A stretch of 64,000 nt of DNA from Adlercreutzia caecimuris B7 (GTDB taxonomy: Bacteria > Actinomycetota > Coriobacteriia > Coriobacteriales > Eggerthellaceae). Under the pieces are notes generated by a model. That model ran no database searches. It was not told the origin of the DNA and was given only the letters and a program-made list of their open reading frames with translations. The position numbers and the translations under genes are program-made. Positions 52,159 through 59,908 of the stretch are shown here, piece after piece (the first letter of the stretch is position 1; each line of letters opens with the position of its first letter). Where the stretch lies: assembly GCF_000403355.2 (NCBI RefSeq), contig NZ_KE159646.1, positions 2,221,561 through 2,285,560 on the forward strand, written 5' to 3'.

Positions 52159-52635
52159 ATGAAACGCACGCTCGATGTGATGGTCGTGCCCGTGGGCCGC
52201 GAACCCGAGCTCAAGACCCTCGAATCCGACGAGAACGGCAGCTTCCTCAAGGCGCTCCAGGGCTGCGTTGGCGGCTTGATCGAGCCGCTTCCCTGGCTCT
52301 TCGGCGACGCGCCCGCGGGCTACTGCAACGAGGAGGGGGCGCTCGGCGCGACCTTCCTCGACGCCAACCGTGCCGTCTATGCAGACAAGGCCATGGAGGA
52401 CGCCGGGTTCCTGAGCCAGCTTGACTTCAGGACCCCCGTGCGCGAGGGCGACCTCTACGCCATCGTGTTCGGCGACATGGTGTTTACCGGGTTCGACCCC
52501 GATACGGGAGGAAGCCGCGACATCTCACCCGAGGAGTGCGAGCGCGTCCGCGAGCGCTTCGGGGGCGCGGAGTCCATCGACTCTGGCGCGAGCGAGCTTC
52601 TGTTCCTCGCCCGGTCCGGCAGGCCCCGCCGATGA
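52159..52635 (+). CDS. DUF3846-type hypothetical protein
   Basis: A 158-residue protein that I match to DUF3846 by its opening (KRTLDVMVVPVGREPELKTLE, then LQGCVGGLIEPLPW) and overall length. The function of this family is unknown. It is frequent in conjugative elements of Firmicutes and Actinomycetota. The acidic segment and the GFDPDTGGSRDIS region are conserved-looking. ATG 52159 follows ACAAGGAGGT, the same leader as the upstream ParB-like gene, and it lies 80 bp after it. Confidence 0.72.
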   Translation: MKRTLDVMVVPVGREPELKTLESDENGSFLKALQGCVGGLIEPLPWLFGDAPAGYCNEEGALGATFLDANRAVYADKAMEDAGFLSQLDFRTPVREGDLYAIVFGDMVFTGFDPDTGGSRDISPEECERVRERFGGAESIDSGASELLFLARSGRPRR

Positions 52636-52740
52636 AGCGCTCCGAATGGATGACGCCTTTCCCGAGGCCTCCTCCCGGCATCTGCCCCTCCCCACGTGGC
52701 GTCCACCTTGGGCGCAGGCTGCCCGGGACGGCGCCCGGGC

Positions 52741-52823
52741 GCAAGGGCCGCGAAAAACCTTCCGCTGAAAGAACACGCTCGTGACCGGAAGCTCAGGCCT
52801 GCGGTTTTCGCTTCCCCCCTTGC
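52741..52823 (+). repeat. Hairpin element B (of three)
   Basis: GCAAGGG with CCCTTGC at the base, GCGAAAA with TTTTCGC, and CTTCCG with CGGAAG at the tip. Compared with elements A and C, the T-A pair in the last stem has become C-G on both sides, a compensatory change. It ends 80 nt before the gene at 52904. The wider 52636-52903 gap holds no gene. Confidence 0.72.
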
Positions 52824-52903
52824 ACCCGAACGCCCTCCCGAGCGGTCGCCGACCCAAGGAGGCGCCCCGAAAGGAGGGGCGCCGCGAACATCAGGAGGTC
52901 ATC

Positions 52904-53626
52904 ATGGGAAATCGAGCCGTCATCACCACGCCCGAGCGCAAGGTCGGCATCTACCTGCACTGGAACGGAGGGCGCGACACCATCGAGCCGCTGCTCAAGT
53001 ACTGCGAACTGCAGGGCTATAGGCCGCCGAGCTCGGACGAGTACGGCCTCGCCCGCATCTGCCAGGTGATGGGCAACTTCTTCGGAGGCTCCCTCTCGCT
53101 CGGCGTCGGCGCCTACACCACCGATCGGCAGATGGATCCCGGCGACAACGGCATCTACATCGTTGAGGGGTGGCGCATCGCAGAGCACCTGCGGACGGAG
53201 TACGATGCGGATTGGAACCCCATCGGGATGCGCTCGTTCGGGCCATCCGAGGAGGAGGACTGGCACCAGTTCGACGACATGCTCCGCAGCTTCGACGCTT
53301 CCATGCCCGAAGAGCTTCGCCTCGGCGAGTTCCTGGACTCGGTGGAGGTTCCGGCAAGCGAGCTTCAGGTCGGCGACGAGGTGTGGATGTTCGACAGCGT
53401 GTACGGCAGGTGGGAATCCTTCCCGGTCATCGGCTTCGGGCAGCCCGAGTTCAACCGCATCGCGGTGGAGGTCGAGGCTGCGAATGGCAGGAAAAAGATC
53501 ACCTACCCCGACCTGCCATACGTGGCCATGTGCGACCACGACGGTGACTTCTCGTGGAACTGCAACAACTACGTCCACGGCGGCATGGCCCGCATCCGCC
53601 CGAGAAATGAGCAAGTCGCAGCCTAA
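52904..53626 (+). CDS. Hypothetical protein of the element leading region
   Basis: A 240-residue protein that I do not recognise by name. It begins MGNRAVITTPERKVGIYLHWNGGRDTI and contains ICQVMGNFFGGSLSLGVGAYTTDRQMDPGDNG, a pattern seen in many mobile-element proteins of unknown function. The C-terminal third has a beta-rich stretch (SEVQVGDEVWMFD-like LQVGDEVWMFDSVYGRW). ATG 52904 follows CAGGAGGTCATC; the longer frame upstream runs through hairpin B. It has its own hairpin element and terminator, so it is a separate unit. Confidence 0.68.
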   Translation: MGNRAVITTPERKVGIYLHWNGGRDTIEPLLKYCELQGYRPPSSDEYGLARICQVMGNFFGGSLSLGVGAYTTDRQMDPGDNGIYIVEGWRIAEHLRTEYDADWNPIGMRSFGPSEEEDWHQFDDMLRSFDASMPEELRLGEFLDSVEVPASELQVGDEVWMFDSVYGRWESFPVIGFGQPEFNRIAVEVEAANGRKKITYPDLPYVAMCDHDGDFSWNCNNYVHGGMARIRPRNEQVAA

Positions 53627-53645
53627 GCGCTCGCAACTCCATCGA

Positions 53646-53681
53646 AGCCCGTCGGCCATCCGGTCGGCGGGCTTTCCCTTT
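53646..53681 (+). terminator. Terminator after the gene at 52904
   Basis: AGCCCGTCGGCC pairs with GGTCGGCGGGCT (G-T wobbles allowed), followed by TTCCCTTT. Confidence 0.72.
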
Positions 53682-53811
53682 GCCTCTCTTGCTCTAGCTT
53701 GCGTGAAGCCTCTCTCCTTCACTGCCCTTCATCTCGTATGGCCAACAACCTCCGCATCCGGTCGGCCCCTCCCGCCTCTGATCCCGCATGCTCGCCGAGA
53801 ACCGCGCGCCC

Positions 53812-53905
53812 GCGCAAGGGCCGCGAAAACTTTTCCGCAGGGAGCGCTCCTTCCAAGGCCTCCGGAAAACTCAAGCCCTTCGGGGTTTCGCTCCCTCCCT
53901 TGCGC
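53812..53905 (+). repeat. Hairpin element C (of three)
   Basis: GCGCAAGGG with CCCTTGCGC at the base, GCGAAA with TTTCGC, and TTTTCCG with CGGAAAA at the tip. About 75% of the positions match element A over 150 bp. It ends 78 nt before the YraN-like gene at 53984. The rest of 53682-53983 has no gene. Confidence 0.75.
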
Positions 53906-53983
53906 GGCTGCCCGAACCTCGGACGGCAGACGGGCCACGAGGCGGGGCAGAGGGCCCGGCCGGCAAGACTTAGGAGGTCTACC

Positions 53984-54418
53984 ATGAGCAATCTGAACGA
54001 CAAGGCGACGAAAGCAGCGAGCCGCTACCTGGAGCACCGTGGGTACACCGTGCTGGAAACTGCCTGGAAGTGTCCGGCCGGGACGTGTGACGTGATCGCC
54101 GAGGACGGAGACGCCATCGTGTTCGTGGACGTGAGCGCGCGCCGCGACGCCGACAAAGGGTTCCCGACCGAGCGATGCAGCGCAGGTGTGCGGGAGCGCC
54201 GCGAGATGGTCGCGCTTGCATGGTTCGCCGAGCACGAGGACGCCGTGGACATGGCGGTGCGCTTCGACAACATTGCGATGCTCGTCATGGGCGATAGCCG
54301 AGCGATGATACGCCACCACCTGAACGCCCTAGGCGGAGCCATCGAGCAGCTGCAGCCGCGCGCGGCAGCGGGCATCCCGACCGGCACCGACCTTCAGACC
54401 CTCCCGGAGGCCGCTTAG
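53984..54418 (+). CDS. YraN/UPF0102-like protein with an altered nuclease site
   Basis: A 144-residue protein that follows the YraN plan: a basic helical start (KATKAASRYLEHRGYTVLETAW), then a restriction-endonuclease-like core. YraN usually has GEIDLI and FVEVKxR. Here they read GTCDVI and FVDVSARR, so the D remains, the E is D and the catalytic K is S. It may bind DNA without cutting it. ATG 53984 follows TTAGGAGGTCTACC. It lies 78 nt after hairpin C. Confidence 0.72.
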   Translation: MSNLNDKATKAASRYLEHRGYTVLETAWKCPAGTCDVIAEDGDAIVFVDVSARRDADKGFPTERCSAGVRERREMVALAWFAEHEDAVDMAVRFDNIAMLVMGDSRAMIRHHLNALGGAIEQLQPRAAAGIPTGTDLQTLPEAA

Positions 54419-54445
54419 ACCTCCTGGCCTCCATCGCGAGGGGCG

Positions 54446-54477
54446 AGCCCTCCGATCTTCGGGTCGGAGGGCTTTTC
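54446..54477. terminator. Bidirectional terminator between converging genes
   Basis: AGCCCTCCGA pairs with TCGGAGGGCT over an 8-nt loop, followed by TTTTC. It overlaps the stop codon of the leftward gene. Confidence 0.88.
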
Positions 54478-54917
54478 TATGTTCCTTCGATGGGGACGTT
54501 GCGCCGCTTTGCCAGCACGTTCAGCGCGTCCACTATCCTTTCGGCCTCGTCGATTCCCACGGGAACGAAGGCGCTGACGCACTTGTCTTCGATGGGCTCC
54601 TCGGCGGAGTTATCGCATTTGCGAGAAGGCTTGGCGACCTCTTCGAGAGACACCACGCCGTCATGGATTATCCTCTCGACGTACCACCCCGTATCGTCGT
54701 GCCAGATGAACCGCTCGCGTCCTCCCATCATTACGGTGTAGCGCAGTCCGTGCCCGCCCACTTTCATGCTGGCAGCGTAGCGCTGCTCCACCACGCGGTC
54801 GATGCCGAACACACGCCCGTCCTCCCAGACGACTGCCAAAGGCTCCACGCGTCCGTCAACGTCGTGGTCGGCTATGACCTCGACGTAGCACTTCTCCCTG
54901 CGCTCTATCCCTCTCAC
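54477..54917 (-). CDS. Hypothetical protein of the Y-family polymerase operon
   Basis: A 146-residue protein, not recognised by name. The first 85 residues look like a small beta-barrel (YVEVIADHDVDGRVEPLAVVWEDGRVFGIDRV, YTVMMGGRERFIWHDDTGWYVER). The rest is polar. Small proteins of this type often accompany UvrX/ImpB-like polymerases on mobile elements. It starts 13 bp after the polymerase stop codon and shares its LexA-type promoter. A role as polymerase partner is inference from position. Confidence 0.68.
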   Translation of the reverse strand: MRGIERREKCYVEVIADHDVDGRVEPLAVVWEDGRVFGIDRVVEQRYAASMKVGGHGLRYTVMMGGRERFIWHDDTGWYVERIIHDGVVSLEEVAKPSRKCDNSAEEPIEDKCVSAFVPVGIDEAERIVDALNVLAKRRNVPIEGT

Positions 54918-54930
54918 GATGATCTTTCGC

Positions 54931-56208
54931 CTACCTGTGGAAGAAGCTCACCGGGTGAACCGTGTTGTCGCGTTTCGCATCCATGGCGAGTGTGTCGGGG
55001 CACCATGCCTTCGGTCCCCACACCACGGCGTTGTTGCCGAAGCGGCGCCGCAGGTCGTCCACGGCGGCGTCAAGTGCCTCCATTTCGGTGCGGCGCGGAA
55101 GCGGGTCGAACAACGAGAGCTGGATGTCCTCGTTTGTCGGTACGAGGTTGGAGGCTCGCACGTGCAGCCCCCGCACCGGCGCATCGGGCGAGAAGGTGCG
55201 TACCTGCTCCATGAGATTCCATGCCATGCCTGCCACCTCGGAGGTTATGTTCGTGGGCGTGCGCAGTGTCGACTGGCGTCCTGACGACGCGAGGGTCCCA
55301 GCGTCACGCACGGCCACGGCGATCGTCCTCGCTCTAGCCCCGCCCTCTCGCATCCTCTGGGCCACAGCTTCCGAGAGCATCCACGTAACCGCCTTCGCGG
55401 TGGAGACGTCCACTATGTCCCTCGGGAAGGTGATGCCGTTGCCATAGCTCTTCACCTCGCGGCACACGTCGTTGCGGCCGGGGTCGAGCCTCTTCACCTC
55501 GCTTGAGTCCTCGCCTCTCGCGAACATTTTGAGCACGAGCCCCATCTTCCCGAGCCTGCGCTTGAGGAGCGTATCGGAGGCGCAGGCGAGGTCGCCGATG
55601 GTGAGGATGCCGGAGGATCGCAGCTTGCGCTCGGTGGCCTCTCCCACGTAAAGGAGCTCTCGCACGGGGGCGGTCAGAAGGTGTTCCCTCGCGAACTCCT
55701 CGTCAACCAGCGTCACCGCGTCGGGCTTCTTCCAGTCGCTTCCGAACTTCGCGTATATCTTGTTGTCGGAGACGCCCACGCTGATAGTGAGGCCCAGCTC
55801 CGCCTTCATCCTCTCGGAGATTTCCTCGGCCATCTGCAGCGGCGTGAGTCCGAGGCAGCCGCAGGAGCCGCCCACGTCGAGCCAAGCCTCGTCTGGCCCA
55901 AAGGGTTCCACGCGGTCGCTGTAGTCGTAATAGATGGCCCGGGCGAGCCCCGACGCCCTCATGTACATTCGGTAGTCCGGCCGCACGACAACGAGCCCGG
56001 GGCACTTGCGCCGCGCTTCCACCAATGTGTCCGCCGTCTTGATCCCGGCTGCCTTGGCGAGGAGGTTCCGCGCCAGGACGATGCCGTGGCGGGCCTCCTC
56101 GTCGCCGCCCACAACCAGGGGTACCCCTCGCAGCTCCGGATGCGCCTGGCATTCGATCTGGGCGTAGCAGCAGTTGATGTCGCAGTGCAGGATGGCACGG
56201 CCAGTCAT
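54931..56208 (-). CDS. Y-family (DinB/UmuC-like) translesion DNA polymerase
   Basis: A 425-residue error-prone polymerase for copying damaged DNA. The N-terminal ILHCDINCCYAQIEC has the first catalytic aspartate, and GPDEAWLDVGGS carries the second acidic pair in altered form (the usual SIDEA/SVDEA reads GPDEA). NKIYAKFGSDWKKPDAV and the little-finger region follow. QLSLFDPL near the C-terminus (QLSLF) is a sliding-clamp-binding motif. ATG 56208 follows AGAAGGTCGCT. A LexA box lies in its promoter. Confidence 0.9.
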   Translation of the reverse strand: MTGRAILHCDINCCYAQIECQAHPELRGVPLVVGGDEEARHGIVLARNLLAKAAGIKTADTLVEARRKCPGLVVVRPDYRMYMRASGLARAIYYDYSDRVEPFGPDEAWLDVGGSCGCLGLTPLQMAEEISERMKAELGLTISVGVSDNKIYAKFGSDWKKPDAVTLVDEEFAREHLLTAPVRELLYVGEATERKLRSSGILTIGDLACASDTLLKRRLGKMGLVLKMFARGEDSSEVKRLDPGRNDVCREVKSYGNGITFPRDIVDVSTAKAVTWMLSEAVAQRMREGGARARTIAVAVRDAGTLASSGRQSTLRTPTNITSEVAGMAWNLMEQVRTFSPDAPVRGLHVRASNLVPTNEDIQLSLFDPLPRRTEMEALDAAVDDLRRRFGNNAVVWGPKAWCPDTLAMDAKRDNTVHPVSFFHR

Positions 56209-56254
56209 AGCGACCTTCTTTCGCCATTGGTTTCCTATGCGCTGCGAGACTGTC

Positions 56255-56276
56255 ATTATATGCGAACATAAGTTCG
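56255..56276 (-). promoter_or_regulatory. LexA-type SOS box and -10 of the polymerase operon
   Basis: CGAACATAAGTTCG at 56263-56276 matches the Gram-positive LexA consensus (CGAAC-N4-GTTCG). Read leftward, a TATAAT (56255-56260) lies 2 bp downstream of it. Repressor binding would block the promoter, so the operon should be induced by DNA damage. Confidence 0.85.
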
Positions 56277-56376
56277 ATTGATAGCGAACGAATTATGGAT
56301 TTTCGGCACACGCGATTCGGAATTGCGCTTCTTCATGTCGGCGAGTGTTCAAGATTCTCGCAGCAAAGCAAGAGGC

Positions 56377-56556
56377 CTATTCCGTGTACACAGTCCACGG
56401 AATAGCTCTTGGCCGCCGAGCGCCATCGTTCGCAAACGATGACCTTTGGCATCGTCTCGGGCGGTCTCGCCATGAGGACGAACCTTCCCGAAACGATACG
56501 GCGGCATCGCTCGCCTCGCCGCGCTCGGCTACGCTCTTCGCGGGGGATTCCCCGCG
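56377..56556. other. oriT: oriT-like region: three hairpins upstream of mobC
   Basis: Three inverted repeats lie in the 416-bp gap before mobC. They are CTATTCCGTG/CACGGAATAG (56377-56405, 9-nt loop), CATCGTT/AACGATG (56424-56441) and CGCGGGG/CCCCGCG (56539-56556). Relaxase-MobC genes usually sit next to their oriT, and nic sites follow such repeats. The nic base itself cannot be placed. Confidence 0.55.
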
Positions 56557-56624
56557 CCCCTCCTAGAAGCGTCGGCACGAGCCTCCTTGGAAACCCAACT
56601 CGGAAGGAGGCCCGAGCCGACGCG

Positions 56625-57035
56625 ATGGAGCGCCATCCCAAGCAGATCCACGTGCGCATGTCGGAAGCCGAGGTCGAGCGGGCCAAGCGCCTCGCGGGAG
56701 ACACCGGCATGACGCTCTCCGACCTCATCCGCGTCCTCCTGCAGATGCCCGCATCCTCCGTCGGCGAGGGCGGCCGCCTTATCGTCATCGACAGGACAAC
56801 CGCCGCGAAGCTCGCCCGCGAGATGCGGAGGTGGGGCCATCACTACAACCAGGCCGTGCACGCCCTCAACGCGATCGCCTACTACCTCCGCGCGAACGAC
56901 ATGGACGCCCCCGACGTGTTGGAAGAACTTGATCGCGCCTCGGGCAAGCTCGCGGCCATGCAGCCGGGCGTCGAGGCTCTGCGCCGAAACGTCGAGGACG
57001 TGGCGGGAAGCGTCGTCGCGTCACTTGGAAGGTGA
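56625..57035 (+). CDS. mobC: MobC-type plasmid mobilization relaxosome protein
   Basis: A 136-residue accessory protein that helps a relaxase open oriT. The N-terminus is a ribbon-helix-helix-like region (KQIHVRMSEAEVERAKRLAGDTGMTLSDLIRVLL). The C-terminal half carries the MobC pattern LAREMRRWGHHYNQAVHALNAIAYY. ATG 56625 begins MERHPKQ; GGAAGGAGG lies 14 bp upstream. It is followed 4 bp later by the relaxase gene, the standard order. Confidence 0.88.
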   Translation: MERHPKQIHVRMSEAEVERAKRLAGDTGMTLSDLIRVLLQMPASSVGEGGRLIVIDRTTAAKLAREMRRWGHHYNQAVHALNAIAYYLRANDMDAPDVLEELDRASGKLAAMQPGVEALRRNVEDVAGSVVASLGR

Positions 57036-57039
57036 CACC

Positions 57040-58248
57040 ATGCCGATGCTCAAGACCATCGCGGGGCACACCTCGGCGAGAGGCATCTGCCGATATCTCA
57101 CGCGCAAGAACCGCGCGCTCGCCAGCGACTACATCAACATCGACGTTCCCGAGGGCATCCGCGAGTTCGACTGGGCGAAGGCGATGGACGCCACGCGCCG
57201 CTCCTTCGGAAACGACCTTCCCTGGCGAGGGAAGCGGGTGCGCACCTACAAGCACTACGTCGTATCGCCCGACCCCAAGGACGGCATCGCGCTCGAAGCC
57301 CTGCGCGATCTCGCGACCTCGTGGGCACAGGAGCACTTCTCCGAATACGAGGTGGCCATCGTCTACCACGACGACAACGAGCACGGCATCCCCCATGCGC
57401 ACGTGGTCGTGAACAACACGAATATAGAGACAGGGCGGCGGCTCCAAGACCCCGACCCCAAGGCCCTGGCCGCCTCGCTCCAAGAGCTCGCCGAGGCGCG
57501 AGGACTCACCGCCTTGAGGCCGCCGCAGGCGACGGGCGTGGCGGCGCGTGCCCAGAGGCGCACTCCGAAGAGGACGCCCGAGACCTTTCGGAGCGAGTAC
57601 GTGCGCCGAGCGGAGCAGGAGCTCACCGAGCGCGGCGAGTACTCCTGGACGGCGGACATCCGTGCCCGCGTCCGCATAGCCCGCACGGTGTCGAGGAGCG
57701 AGGCGGAGTTCCGCAGCATCCTCGGCACCATGGGCGTGACCGTGGCCGACAACTCATCCAAAGCAGAGCGGCGGGACTGGATATACGCGCTCGCGAGCCA
57801 TCCTTCGAGAAGGATCTCCGGGGAGCGCATGGGGCTCGCCTACGGGCGCGAGCGACTTGAGCCGCTGCTGCGCTCAGGAGGTGCGAGGAGGTTCGAAGAC
57901 GCCGGGGAGCGCGCCATAGCTGCCATAGCGAAGCGGGCCGTCATGGTCGGTGACCTCGCGGAGCTGCGAAACCTTTCCGGGGCGGTCGCGCTCATTGAGG
58001 CCTCTCATGCCAGATGTCTTGACGACTTGGATGCGCTTCTGGAGAAGGGCGGGGGCGAGGCGACGCCGCAGCTCGTCGGCTACGTCAAGGATAAGAGGCT
58101 TCTGCCCAAGGAACGGCCCGCGCCCGTCACCAGGAAGCCCACGGCAAGGGCAGGCATCCGTCCCGCCGTAAGTCGGCCGAAGAACGATGCGGCGCAACCC
58201 ACCCATCAGAGTATGCAGGACAAGCGAAGAGAGAGGTCCGAGAGGTGA
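57040..58248 (+). CDS. mobA: Relaxase (MobA/VirD2-like, MOBP-type)
   Basis: A 402-residue DNA-nicking enzyme that would cut oriT and lead the transferred strand. The N-terminal region includes GHTSARGICRYLTRK with the candidate catalytic tyrosine. The metal-binding third motif is intact as HDDNEHGIPHAHVVVNN. The C-terminal half is basic and variable, with no primase domain. ATG 57040 follows TTGGAAGGTGACACC. Its stop overlaps the GTG of the next gene. Confidence 0.9.
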   Translation: MPMLKTIAGHTSARGICRYLTRKNRALASDYINIDVPEGIREFDWAKAMDATRRSFGNDLPWRGKRVRTYKHYVVSPDPKDGIALEALRDLATSWAQEHFSEYEVAIVYHDDNEHGIPHAHVVVNNTNIETGRRLQDPDPKALAASLQELAEARGLTALRPPQATGVAARAQRRTPKRTPETFRSEYVRRAEQELTERGEYSWTADIRARVRIARTVSRSEAEFRSILGTMGVTVADNSSKAERRDWIYALASHPSRRISGERMGLAYGRERLEPLLRSGGARRFEDAGERAIAAIAKRAVMVGDLAELRNLSGAVALIEASHARCLDDLDALLEKGGGEATPQLVGYVKDKRLLPKERPAPVTRKPTARAGIRPAVSRPKNDAAQPTHQSMQDKRRERSER

Positions 58249-58757
58249 TAATCAAAGCCTACTACTCCGGTGGGCGCATCGACGTGTTCGACACGGACCG
58301 CATGACCGACGGTGTGCCGCAGCCGGGAAACCTGCTCACCAACTACACCCTCGACCTCTCCGACGTGAACGGCGAGAGCCTGTGGCTCTGCTCCTACTAC
58401 TACGAGGCAGCCCCGGCGTATAAGGATGAGAAGGGGCCGAAGGACCTTCCCGTGGCCCGCAGGCGCGACGGCTGGAGCTTCCTTCTCGCCGATGCCGAGG
58501 ACATGCAGAGGCTCAATCGCGTCACGTTGGACGGGGAGACCGTGCTCGCGCAGATGGCCGGCGAGCTCGTGGACGTGTCGGCGCTGTCGTGGGCGTCCGA
58601 GGTGGCCGACGTGCTCGCTCCGCAGGTCGCGCAATTCCATCATCTTTTGGAGTCAACTGGGGCAGAGCGAGTCGAAGACCTTGGCATACCCGCAACCATC
58701 TTGCAGGGAATCGCATCGTCTTGCGAACGGGAAGAAAGTAGAGAGCCGCGTTTTTAA
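58245..58757 (+). CDS. Hypothetical protein coupled to the relaxase
   Basis: A 170-residue protein, unrecognised. The N-terminal 110 residues look globular with beta strands (IIKAYYSGGRIDVFDTDRMTDG, LWLCSYYYEAAPAYKDEKG, RRDGWSFLLADAEDMQRLNRVTL). The last 45 residues are predicted helical and may derive from a fusion with the adjacent cassette. Its GTG start overlaps the relaxase stop (GTGA), so the two are translated together, and a mobilization role is likely. Confidence 0.65.
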   Translation: MIIKAYYSGGRIDVFDTDRMTDGVPQPGNLLTNYTLDLSDVNGESLWLCSYYYEAAPAYKDEKGPKDLPVARRRDGWSFLLADAEDMQRLNRVTLDGETVLAQMAGELVDVSALSWASEVADVLAPQVAQFHHLLESTGAERVEDLGIPATILQGIASSCEREESREPRF

Positions 58758-58791
58758 CGACCGCGATACCAGCCAAAGAGGACGGCAGCGG

Positions 58792-59034
58792 TATAATGTA
58801 ATTGCAATAGTCACGGAAGCAAGGAGGTCTTCCGGATACGTCAGGTGACGCGGAATCGGCGTTGCGGGCGTAACTGGAAAGGGCAGATAAGTCATAACTC
58901 AATGAACGTCACCGCTGTCGAGCGGTTCGTTTGTTGGTTGACTCTGCCCTAAGTCCTTTTCCTGTTCCGAGAAGCATTTGGCCGCAGAGTCTCCCCTGCG
59001 GCTTTGTTGTTTCAGGAAGGGAAAGGATTGACCC
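58792..59034 (+). promoter_or_regulatory. Leader region with candidate leader peptide and attenuator before the methyltransferase
   Basis: TATAAT at 58792-58797 begins a roughly 220-nt leader. AAGGAGG at 58821 precedes a small frame from GTG 58845 or ATG 58902 to the stop at 58950-58952. The shorter version encodes MNVTAVERFVCWLTLP. A terminator follows (GCCGCAG/CTGCGGC, 58981-59003, then TTTGTTGTTT). TCCTTTTCCTG (58954-58964) could pair with CAGGAAGGGAAAGGA (59013-59027), which contains the gene's ribosome-binding site. The layout fits ribosome-stalling control. Confidence 0.6.
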
Positions 59035-59880
59035 ATGTTTGACCGGCTGCTTGAAGAGGCGCTTCGCAAGCCAGCTCCATATGAGCGCACCGACGATCTA
59101 TTCTGGAGCGATCCCCACATCTCGACTCAACTCCTGAAAGCGCACCTTGACGAGCGCAACCCCTTGGCCAGTCGAAGCCCCGAGTTCATCGAGCAGTCTG
59201 TGGCATGGATCGAGAGCTGTGCGCCTCAAGTCACGCACCCCCGTATTCTCGATCTGGGATGCGGGCCCGGACTTTATGCCGCTCGCCTCGCGCGACGCGG
59301 CTATTCCGTTACGGGCATAGACGTTTCCCCCGCCTCTCTGGCGTATGCGAAATCGTGTTCGGAGGCCGAGGGCTTGGATGTCGAATACATCGAAGGCGAC
59401 TACCTCGACGCGGAGCTTGGAGGCCCCTACGACGTGGCCCTCATGGCGTATTGCGATTACGGCGCGCTGTCGCCAGACGAAAGGCTCGGCCTTCTCGACA
59501 CGCTGCACAGGGCCTTGAGGCCAGAAGGCGTATTGATCCTCGACGTATTCGCCGATGCGCATTACGAAAACGCCTTCAATCGCTCTAGGTGGGAAGCATC
59601 ATCGAATGGCGCGTTTTGGCGGCCCGATGCCTACATCTGCTTAGAGCAGCAAACCCTCTACCCGCCGAACGTCATTCTCGACAGGTATCTCGTTCTTTCA
59701 ACGGCGGGGACCAAGAGCTACAACGTGTGGACGACTTGCTTCGACACCGCATCGCTTCAAGACGAAGCTGTCGCCGCCGGCTTCGACGCAGTGAGTTTTG
59801 CGGCCGACCTGACTGGCGCTCCGCCAGCCGAAGCGAGCAAGACTTTAGCAGCCGTTCTGCGAAAACAAGAGACGCGATAG
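59035..59880 (+). CDS. Class I SAM-dependent methyltransferase
   Basis: A 281-residue methyltransferase. The SAM-binding loop ILDLGCGPGLYAARLARRG is at about 71-89, followed by VTGIDVSPASLAYAK and the acidic region YDVALMAYCDYGALSPDERLG, ending with LRPEGVLILDVF. The substrate is unknown. No rRNA-methylase signature (Erm NPPY) is seen, so a small-molecule substrate is as likely as RNA. The start follows AGGAAGGGAAAGG. The attenuator-like leader suggests induction by a translation inhibitor. Confidence 0.8.
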   Translation: MFDRLLEEALRKPAPYERTDDLFWSDPHISTQLLKAHLDERNPLASRSPEFIEQSVAWIESCAPQVTHPRILDLGCGPGLYAARLARRGYSVTGIDVSPASLAYAKSCSEAEGLDVEYIEGDYLDAELGGPYDVALMAYCDYGALSPDERLGLLDTLHRALRPEGVLILDVFADAHYENAFNRSRWEASSNGAFWRPDAYICLEQQTLYPPNVILDRYLVLSTAGTKSYNVWTTCFDTASLQDEAVAAGFDAVSFAADLTGAPPAEASKTLAAVLRKQETR

Positions 59881-59908
59881 CGACCCGCGCTTTGCCTTTT
59901 GCGAGAAG

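Noticed and set aside
59035-59880. Erm-type 23S rRNA methylase
   Set aside because: The SAM loop is present but the Erm NPPY-type catalytic motif and basic C-domain are not. Only the leader layout is reminiscent.
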